Source: Bacteroidota bacterium (GTDB lineage Bacteria > Bacteroidota > Bacteroidia > B-17B0 > Aurantibacillaceae). Taken from it: a stretch of DNA of 12,363 bases. Each line of letters starts with the position of its first letter. Within the stretch, counting starts at the first letter, position 1. Below are positions 7,252 to 12,363 of this stretch, piece after piece. The DNA lies in assembly GCA_947474485.1 (NCBI GenBank), contig CANJJP010000012.1, forward strand, positions 1 through 12,363. The letters run 5' to 3'. The notes beneath the pieces are model-generated. The model was given only the letters and a program-made list of their open reading frames with translations. It was not told the DNA's origin and did no database searches. The position numbers were made by a program, and so were the translations under genes.

Positions 7252-7351
7252 TTGCTGGTTCCTAGTTCCTAGTTTTATTATTACTGATTTGAAATCTATT
7301 GTCCCTAGTGTGGTAGTAATAAACCAGAAACTAGTAACCTGCAACCAGCAA
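7252..7351. repeat. Inverted array of degenerate 7-mers (NCTRGTT), hairpin-forming
   Basis: The whole gap between two convergent genes is an imperfect inverted repeat. Left arm 7-mers: GCTGGTT 7254-7260, CCTAGTT 7261-7267, CCTAGTT 7268-7274. Right arm, read on the minus strand: GCTGGTT 7343-7349, GCAGGTT 7336-7342, ACTAGTT 7329-7335, TCTGGTT 7322-7328. Paired segments are TTGCTGGTT 7252-7260 with AACCAGCAA 7343-7351 (9 bp), CTAGTTT 7269-7275 with AAACTAG 7328-7334 (7 bp), and TTATTACT 7278-7285 with AGTAATAA 7315-7322 (8 bp). It may work as a two-way terminator, though there is no long T run after it. Confidence 0.75.
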
Positions 7352-7352
7352 C

Positions 7353-9737
7353 CTATTTCCTATCACTCAACACTTCAAAGTAAATCGTCAAGCTCTCTCC
7401 ATTTTCATCAACAAGTGTAAGCATATGTTTCCCTTTTGATGGATTAATTCCTAATTGATGAATATCTTTTGTTGTTCCCACATACGACTCATCAATATGC
7501 CAATGTATTTGGGTTTTAGGATTACGATGTGCAACTTCGAAAACTGCTGCGGTTTGCTTGCTATCTAGGTCCACAGGAACATAAACACTTGTTCCATTTT
7601 TAGGATAAATCATTTCCATCATTTTTCCTTGAAAGACAAAACATCCTTCTTTAAAAGGCGGTAAAGTTTTATAACTCGCGTTTTTTAATTTGTAATAATA
7701 TTCAATAGCAGGTGGTAAAATAAAATAAGCTGTATGTTTCATTTTATTCACATCATAACATTCATTTGTTACACGATAACTTTCTGTTTCATCTAGGTGA
7801 ATTATTTTATGATATGGACACTGCCCCGTTTTCTCACTATTAATTGGCGCTTTAATAATTGTCGTCTTTGGACAAATTACAGAAGCTCTGTAACCACTCT
7901 CTGCGCATATTTTTACATTTTTGATTTCTTTAAATGGTTCAGCAAACCACGAAGATTTTTGTGGCAACAAACCAAACACATCAAATAAAATCGGGGCAGC
8001 TGCCGTAATACCTGTTAAGCCTGGGCGACCTTCTCCATCAGCATTTCCAGCCCATACGCCAACAACATAATCGGGGGTAACACCAATTGCCCAACCATCT
8101 CTAAAACCAAAACTAGTTCCTGTTTTCCAAGCGATTTTTCTTCCACCACTTAATCGTTTCCACGATGCATCCAAATCAGGGCGCGACACTTCTGCCATAG
8201 CTTCAAATGTTAACCACACAGAACCCGCCATTAATTTTTGCGACTTTGTTTTTTCATTCTCTACTTCCTTTGCAACATAAGTGAGCGGACGATAATCATT
8301 TTTAAAATATGCCCCGCTGTATAAATTATAATTATTTAAACTTCGCGCCATCGATGCATAAATGCCCGCCATTTCACTCAGCTTACCTTCTGCGCCGCCC
8401 AATATAATCGACATGCCATAATGCGATGCAGGACGATTAATAGTTGTCATTCCTAAATCTTGAATCTCTTGATGAAATTTCTCAACACCATGTTGCTGCA
8501 ATAGTTTTACTGTCGGAATATTTAAACTTCTAGCTAATGCTTTCCATGCAGGCACTGCGCCGTCGTATGTAAGATTAAAATTCTTTGGTGAGAAACCGCC
8601 AATTTGTGTAGGAATGTCAGGCACTAACATACTTGGTAACAGTTCTCCATTATTCAACATCTCTGCATACAAATAGGGCTTTAATAAACTGCCCGTGCTG
8701 CGAGATGCATTAATAACATCCACATCATTTCCATGATCTTGCCCCTGCTCCGCTTTTGTATTTCCTATGTAACACAAAATATTTCCTGTGCGAACATCAG
8801 CTACAATTACTGCTGCGTTATGTATTTCAGAAGCTTTTAAATTTTTTGCATGAGTAGCTATGATTGCATTTACTTGCTTTTGTAATTCTAAATCCAATGT
8901 TGTTTTAATACTTTTACCTTCTCCTATATCTGCAATGCTTCTGTTAAGCAAGTGTGGCGCTTCTTGCGGGATCGAAAAAAATTTATCTGGTATTGGCTCA
9001 AGTAAACTTAATTCATAGGTCTCTTTATCAATCAGTTTGAACTCTAATAGAGTTCCTAGCAATTTATTCCGTTTAGCTAAAAGTAATTTTTGATTTTTTC
9101 CAGGATAAATTAATGAAGGTGCATTAGGCAAAACAGCTAAGGTTGCGCACTCAGCCCACGAGAGTTTATCAGGACTACGCCCAAAGTACCTTGCAGATGC
9201 AGCCTCCAAGCCAACAACATTTCCACCAAAAGGAGAATGTGTTGCATACAAAGTCATAATTTCATCTTTAGAATAACTAAACTCTAAGCGCAGCGCCCAA
9301 ATCATTTCTATTAATTTTTCGAAATAAGAACGCTTACGATTTTTTCGTGCCATACGAATTACTTGCATCGTAAGTGTACTTCCTCCACTTACAATTTTTT
9401 TACGTTTAATGTTTTGCGAAACTGCTCTAAAAGTTGATCCCACATCAACACCAGGGTGAACGTAAAAATGTTTGTCTTCGAACATCATTAAACAAGCTGC
9501 AAACTTTGCAGGTACTTTTTCATCGCTTGGAAAGCGCCACTGATTATCTTTTGCAATACGAGCTGCTATTAATTTATCAGATTTGTCGTAAAGTACCGTT
9601 GAGTAAGGTGTGGTGAAAAGAGGTGACGGAAGGCAGAAAATGAAACTTATTATACTGATAAATGTCAGTAGATACACAACGAGACGTTTTATGCCCTGTG
9701 CAGCTATCCAAGTGAGTATATTTTTACTGATATTCAA
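7353..9737 (-). CDS. pbpC: Penicillin-binding protein 1C (bifunctional glycosyltransferase/transpeptidase)
   Basis: A 794-residue inner-membrane class A penicillin-binding protein. The N-terminal anchor is 19-36 (LVVYLLTFISIISFIFCL). The GT51 glycosyltransferase follows with E87 in EDKHFYVHPGVD, GGSTLTMQVIRM (118-129), RKNRKRSYFEKLIEMIWALR (131-150) and the ARYFGRSPDKLSWAECATLA block (182-201). The transpeptidase has S350-L-L-K353, S404-L-N406 and K538-T-G. A C-terminal BiPBP_C-type domain (about 707-790; IYPKNGTSVYVP, HWHIDESYVG) separates PBP1C from PBP1A/1B. It polymerises lipid II and may cross-link peptides, although E. coli PBP1C is thought mainly to polymerise. The only usable start is TTG 9737, because an in-frame TAG lies 15 bases upstream and the next Met is residue 83, inside the catalytic domain. 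It is divergent from hemA. The alpha-2-macroglobulin gene often found beside pbpC is not present in this window. Confidence 0.93.
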   Translation of the reverse strand: MNISKNILTWIAAQGIKRLVVYLLTFISIISFIFCLPSPLFTTPYSTVLYDKSDKLIAARIAKDNQWRFPSDEKVPAKFAACLMMFEDKHFYVHPGVDVGSTFRAVSQNIKRKKIVSGGSTLTMQVIRMARKNRKRSYFEKLIEMIWALRLEFSYSKDEIMTLYATHSPFGGNVVGLEAASARYFGRSPDKLSWAECATLAVLPNAPSLIYPGKNQKLLLAKRNKLLGTLLEFKLIDKETYELSLLEPIPDKFFSIPQEAPHLLNRSIADIGEGKSIKTTLDLELQKQVNAIIATHAKNLKASEIHNAAVIVADVRTGNILCYIGNTKAEQGQDHGNDVDVINASRSTGSLLKPYLYAEMLNNGELLPSMLVPDIPTQIGGFSPKNFNLTYDGAVPAWKALARSLNIPTVKLLQQHGVEKFHQEIQDLGMTTINRPASHYGMSIILGGAEGKLSEMAGIYASMARSLNNYNLYSGAYFKNDYRPLTYVAKEVENEKTKSQKLMAGSVWLTFEAMAEVSRPDLDASWKRLSGGRKIAWKTGTSFGFRDGWAIGVTPDYVVGVWAGNADGEGRPGLTGITAAAPILFDVFGLLPQKSSWFAEPFKEIKNVKICAESGYRASVICPKTTIIKAPINSEKTGQCPYHKIIHLDETESYRVTNECYDVNKMKHTAYFILPPAIEYYYKLKNASYKTLPPFKEGCFVFQGKMMEMIYPKNGTSVYVPVDLDSKQTAAVFEVAHRNPKTQIHWHIDESYVGTTKDIHQLGINPSKGKHMLTLVDENGESLTIYFEVLSDRK

Positions 9738-9744
9738 CGAATTA

Positions 9745-9752
9745 CAAATATA
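9745..9752 (-). promoter_or_regulatory. -7 promoter box for pbpC
   Basis: On the minus strand TATATTTG is a perfect TAnnTTTG match ending seven bases before the TTG start at 9737. I do not see a TTG at the expected -33 distance. The implied leader is only about three or four bases. Confidence 0.45.
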
Positions 9753-9798
9753 CTAAGAGTTTAGATTCGCTTTGTTTATAATCGTTCTAAATTAGTTT

Positions 9799-9815
9799 TC
9801 ATGACAAAGTCATGA
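9799..9815. promoter_or_regulatory. Palindrome TCATGAC-AAA-GTCATGA, candidate operator upstream of hemA
   Basis: Perfect 7-bp arms (9799-9805 and 9809-9815) around AAA, in the 125-base divergent region between pbpC and hemA. The 8-mer CATGACAA also occurs twice in direct orientation (9800-9807 and 9811-9818), 11 bases apart, about one helical turn. The loop is too short and the T run absent for a terminator, so a dimeric regulator site is the better reading. The regulator is unknown. Confidence 0.4.
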
Positions 9816-9837
9816 CAATCGAATGAAGCTTTGTGCT

Positions 9838-9845
9838 GACCTTTG
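9838..9845 (+). promoter_or_regulatory. Weak -7 box for hemA
   Basis: GACCTTTG differs from TAnnTTTG only at the first base and lies 17 bases before the ATG at 9863. No clear -33 TTG is present. The palindrome at 9799-9815 would be centred about 42 bases before the implied start of transcription. Confidence 0.3.
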
Positions 9846-9862
9846 TTTTCAACGAAAAAGGG

Positions 9863-11092
9863 ATGTTGGACAGTTTACAAATAGTTGCATTTACACACAA
9901 GCAAATTAAAATCAATGAGATTGGTTTGCTGCATTTGTCTGAGGAATCTCAGGAGCAAATTTTGCCTGCTATTAAAACTAAATTTTTGTTCAACGAATTT
10001 ATGTTTCTTTCAACGTGTAATCGGGTTGAATTAATCTTTAAAACTCCTGATGATATTAATACATCTATTCTTTCCTCTATTATTACAGAAATTAATCCTA
10101 GTATCTCAAATGAAGATGCTGCAACGATTGCAAATTCGGCAGCTATATTTAAAGGTATACATGCAGTAGAACATTTATTTAATGTTGCTTCTTCATTAGA
10201 CTCATTAGTAATTGGCGAAAGAGAAATTATTACTCAAGTAAGAAGAGCTTATGAAATATGCAATAAAATTGGTGTTACAGGAGATTTAATCCGTTTGTTA
10301 GTTAAACAAACTATTGAAACTGCAAAAGATGTTTACACAAACACCGACATTGCAAAAAACCCTGTATCTATTGTTTCTCTAGCATACCGCCAGTTACGTG
10401 ATTTAAATATTAAGAACGATGCACGCATTTTAATTATTGGCGCAGGCGAAACAAATACTACACTTGCTAAGTATTTACAAAAACATAAATACGCAAACTT
10501 CGTTATATTTAATCGTACAGAAAGTAAAGCACAAACATTAGCAAACGAATTAGGTGGTATCGCTTTTCAATTAAACGAATTAAAAAATTACACAAAAGGT
10601 TTTGATGTATTAATTACTTGTACATCTTCTGAAACACCTATTGTTACTAAAGAAATTTACACTTCGTTACTTGTAGGAGAAAAAGGAAAAAAGGTTGTAA
10701 TTGACTTAGCTGTTCCAAACGATATCGATAGAAACTTACCGAACGAATTTGATATTAAATTAATTGCAGTTGAAACATTAAAAGATCAAGCGCAAGAAAA
10801 TTTAGTTAAACGCGAGAAAGAATTAAACGCTTGTTCAAATGTAATTTCAAATCACATCGATGAGTTTTTACAAATCCACCGCGAGCGTAGTGTGGAACTT
10901 GCCTTTGGTGAGATTCCTAAAAGAGTTCGCGAAATAAAAGAAGTAGCCTTAAACGAAGTGTTTGCAAAAGACCTTGGAGCACTTGATACACAAAGCAGAG
11001 AAGTGTTGGATAAAGTACTTGCGTATATGGAAAAAAAATACAATGCTGTAGCTATGAAAACAGCCAAAGAAGCGTTGCTTAAGGAAAATTGA
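9863..11092 (+). CDS. hemA: Glutamyl-tRNA reductase
   Basis: First committed enzyme of the C5 pathway: reduces glutamyl-tRNA(Glu) to glutamate-1-semialdehyde with NADPH, in the cytoplasm as a V-shaped dimer. The 409-residue product has the catalytic STCNRVEL motif with nucleophile C52, the EHLFNVASSLDSLVIGE segment (103-119), EIITQVRRAYE (121-131), the NADPH-binding IIGAGETN (191-198) and the C-terminal helical dimerisation domain (about 320-409). Length is normal. I chose ATG 9863 because MLDSLQIVAFTHK fits the family N-terminus; GTG 9833 in the same frame would add ten residues of no recognised use. It heads a rightward group, with a lipoprotein gene after 52 bases and then hemC. Control may act through the palindrome at 9799-9815. 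In enterobacteria HemA is heme-regulated by proteolysis, but whether that holds here cannot be seen. Confidence 0.94.
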   Translation: MLDSLQIVAFTHKQIKINEIGLLHLSEESQEQILPAIKTKFLFNEFMFLSTCNRVELIFKTPDDINTSILSSIITEINPSISNEDAATIANSAAIFKGIHAVEHLFNVASSLDSLVIGEREIITQVRRAYEICNKIGVTGDLIRLLVKQTIETAKDVYTNTDIAKNPVSIVSLAYRQLRDLNIKNDARILIIGAGETNTTLAKYLQKHKYANFVIFNRTESKAQTLANELGGIAFQLNELKNYTKGFDVLITCTSSETPIVTKEIYTSLLVGEKGKKVVIDLAVPNDIDRNLPNEFDIKLIAVETLKDQAQENLVKREKELNACSNVISNHIDEFLQIHRERSVELAFGEIPKRVREIKEVALNEVFAKDLGALDTQSREVLDKVLAYMEKKYNAVAMKTAKEALLKEN

Positions 11093-11132
11093 ATCCTATA
11101 TTTTATAACCACAAAAATTCAACTAGTTTTCT

Positions 11133-11140
11133 TACCTTTA
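11133..11140 (+). promoter_or_regulatory. Possible -7 box before the lipoprotein gene
   Basis: TACCTTTA differs from TAnnTTTG at the last base and ends four bases before the ATG at 11145. No TTG at -33 is evident. It may be chance in AT-rich DNA, in which case the gene is read through from hemA. Confidence 0.2.
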
Positions 11141-11144
11141 TTTA

Positions 11145-12251
11145 ATGAAAAGAATCGCTCAACTTATCTTACTTCTTTGCGTTGCCGTAGCATGCAGAAA
11201 GGAGAAAATTGTTGAAGTTGAAAAACCAGTTTACATTACTGAAACTCATCATTGGAATCCAGTAAGTGAATTTGAAAACTATCCTAGTTGCAAAAATGTT
11301 GGAAATGCTAATTATATTGGCAATGGCCAAATTGTATTTAATTGCGAAGGGAAATATTCGATTTATGATTCAACTACTAATGCCTACCGTTTTGGCACAG
11401 AAGTCTTATCTAGTGAAATTCAAAAAACACCATTAATTCAATCGAAATTTTTCTTGTCTTGTTCAAACTATAATTCATATATTTTTATAGTTCCAACTAA
11501 AAGACTATCTAATGGATGGGCTGCAGGGTCACAATTCTATTTTCCAATGAAAACTATTGACCCAACTTTTATAAACTTCAATTTTTACGAAATTAATTGG
11601 TGGCAACATTCTGAAATAATTTCTACGACAAAAAATAAAATTTTAATTAGCTATAAAGATTCTTTAAATCGCCCTTCAATTCTACTAACGCAATTGATTA
11701 TTAACGATTGGTCCATTTACCCAGGATATGATAAGGTAGATTCTTTATATACGAAGAAAATTTCTTTTCCTTACCCAAATTATGCTTCGGGTACAAGAGG
11801 GGTGATTGGTGAAAACCTTTTCTTTTGGATGCAATTAAGAGGGACTTACAGAATAAATTATAATAACGATACAATATTTCTAGGTAATTATAATTTAATT
11901 GACCTTTTTGAAACTAATGGAAAGTTTTATTCAATAACAGATGAAGCTGGTATTAAATTAAAAGAGAGTAGTGATAGTGGCGCTACATGGCAAGATAAGG
12001 TTATTAATCTACCAAGTATATTTGCCTCGCTAAATTACTTTAATATGGACGGAAGAGTGTTTGCAACCTATAATTCACAAATATTTGAAATAGTATTAGG
12101 CACTGCAAACCTTACTACTAAAGAAATTAATAACGATGGATTAACTGGCAATGTTATTACATCAGTTAATAAATGTAACAATAAGATTATTGTCTCAACT
12201 AAAAGTGGAGTTTATTACTGTAACTATTCAGAATTTTATCAATACAAATGA
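11145..12251 (+). CDS. Predicted lipoprotein with an Asp-box, beta-propeller-like; function unknown
   Basis: A 368-residue protein I do not recognise as a named family. It starts with a lipoprotein-type signal (MKRIAQLILLLCVAVAC); C17 is the likely lipidated residue, followed by charged RKEK and a short linker (IVEVEKPVYITE). The rest is rich in aromatic, Asn and Ser residues with alternating beta-strand patterns. Residues 275-282 (SSDSGATW) are a BNR/Asp-box hairpin of the kind in sialidase-like and Vps10-like beta-propellers, and the ending LTGNVITSV...NKIIVSTKSGVYYCN reads like propeller blades. Only one Asp-box is clear, so the propeller call is moderate. The gene lies 52 bases after hemA, and its TGA (12249-12251) overlaps the hemC ATG (12248-12250), implying coupled translation of a surface or periplasmic lipoprotein with a cytoplasmic heme enzyme. 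No heme-binding CXXCH or sorting domain is present. Confidence 0.7.
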   Translation: MKRIAQLILLLCVAVACRKEKIVEVEKPVYITETHHWNPVSEFENYPSCKNVGNANYIGNGQIVFNCEGKYSIYDSTTNAYRFGTEVLSSEIQKTPLIQSKFFLSCSNYNSYIFIVPTKRLSNGWAAGSQFYFPMKTIDPTFINFNFYEINWWQHSEIISTTKNKILISYKDSLNRPSILLTQLIINDWSIYPGYDKVDSLYTKKISFPYPNYASGTRGVIGENLFFWMQLRGTYRINYNNDTIFLGNYNLIDLFETNGKFYSITDEAGIKLKESSDSGATWQDKVINLPSIFASLNYFNMDGRVFATYNSQIFEIVLGTANLTTKEINNDGLTGNVITSVNKCNNKIIVSTKSGVYYCNYSEFYQYK

Positions 12252-12363
12252 AAATTATAATCGGTACCCGTGGAAGCGACCTTGCATTATGGCAGGCAAA
12301 TCATACAAAAGATTTATTGGAGAAAAAAGGCGTGGAAGTTGAAATAAAAGTCATCTCTACACA
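12248..12363 (+). CDS. hemC: Hydroxymethylbilane synthase (porphobilinogen deaminase), 5' end only
   Basis: The window ends after 38 codons. The translation begins MKIIIGTRGSDLALWQAN, the hallmark N-terminus of HemC (I-G-T-R-x-S-x-L-A-L-W-Q-A), with R8 and S10 in the positions that contact the dipyrromethane cofactor or substrate in characterised enzymes. The enzyme condenses four porphobilinogen units to hydroxymethylbilane in the cytoplasm. Its ATG lies inside the ATGA overlap with the lipoprotein stop, so initiation probably depends in part on ribosomes ending upstream. Placement after hemA is usual; the intervening lipoprotein gene is not. Confidence 0.93.
   Translation, partial: MKIIIGTRGSDLALWQANHTKDLLEKKGVEVEIKVIST

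Noticed and set aside
9833..9862. GTG 9833 as the hemA start
   Set aside because: The ten extra residues (MLTFVFNEKG) do not fit the family N-terminus, while ATG 9863 does.
10852..11112. Minus-strand open frame over the hemA 3' end
   Set aside because: It is a low-complexity shadow of the conserved HemA dimerisation domain, with no start context of its own.
12151..12342. Short plus-strand frame across the lipoprotein-hemC junction
   Set aside because: It overlaps the hemC start in another frame and has no recognisable protein features, whereas hemC is certain there.

Overview
The window looks like ordinary chromosome from a low-GC member of the Bacteroidota. The evidence is a large SprB-repeat surface protein ending in a type IX secretion (T9SS) sorting domain, a HU-CCDC81/SPOR protein, a Bacteroidota-style O-methyltransferase, promoter boxes of the TAnnTTTG type, and little sign of Shine-Dalgarno sites. 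No phage, transposase, CRISPR array, rRNA or tRNA was seen, and all genes are intact except the two cut by the window edges. I cannot place the organism below phylum with confidence.

Layout. 1-2963 (+): 3' part of a secreted adhesin-like protein with eight ~75-residue repeats and a C-terminal T9SS domain, followed by a strong hairpin terminator (2985-3035) that faces the convergent next block. 3056-5316 (-): three genes reading leftward, HU-CCDC81/SPOR membrane protein, then O-methyltransferase, then cytidine deaminase (cdd), the last with its own likely promoter. 5459-7247 (+): a tandem pair of paralogous exported proteins with a LysM-like segment embedded in a DUF1571-like protein. 7252-7351: an unusual inverted array of degenerate 7-mers filling the gap between convergent genes. 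7353-9737 (-): pbpC, penicillin-binding protein 1C. 9863-12363 (+): hemA, an unrecognised predicted lipoprotein, and the first 38 codons of hemC.

How the genes fit together. The middle of the window (about 4.2-9.7 kb) is rich in cell-wall functions: a SPOR domain (binds denuded glycan strands), two LysM-like proteins and a bifunctional peptidoglycan synthase. The right end is the start of C5-pathway tetrapyrrole synthesis (glutamyl-tRNA reductase, then hydroxymethylbilane synthase), interrupted by a lipoprotein gene whose stop codon overlaps the hemC start (ATGA). That insertion, the LysM-in-DUF1571 tandem pair, the 7-mer inverted array and a palindrome upstream of hemA are the observations most worth following up. 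Nothing here is a clear new defence or mobile system.
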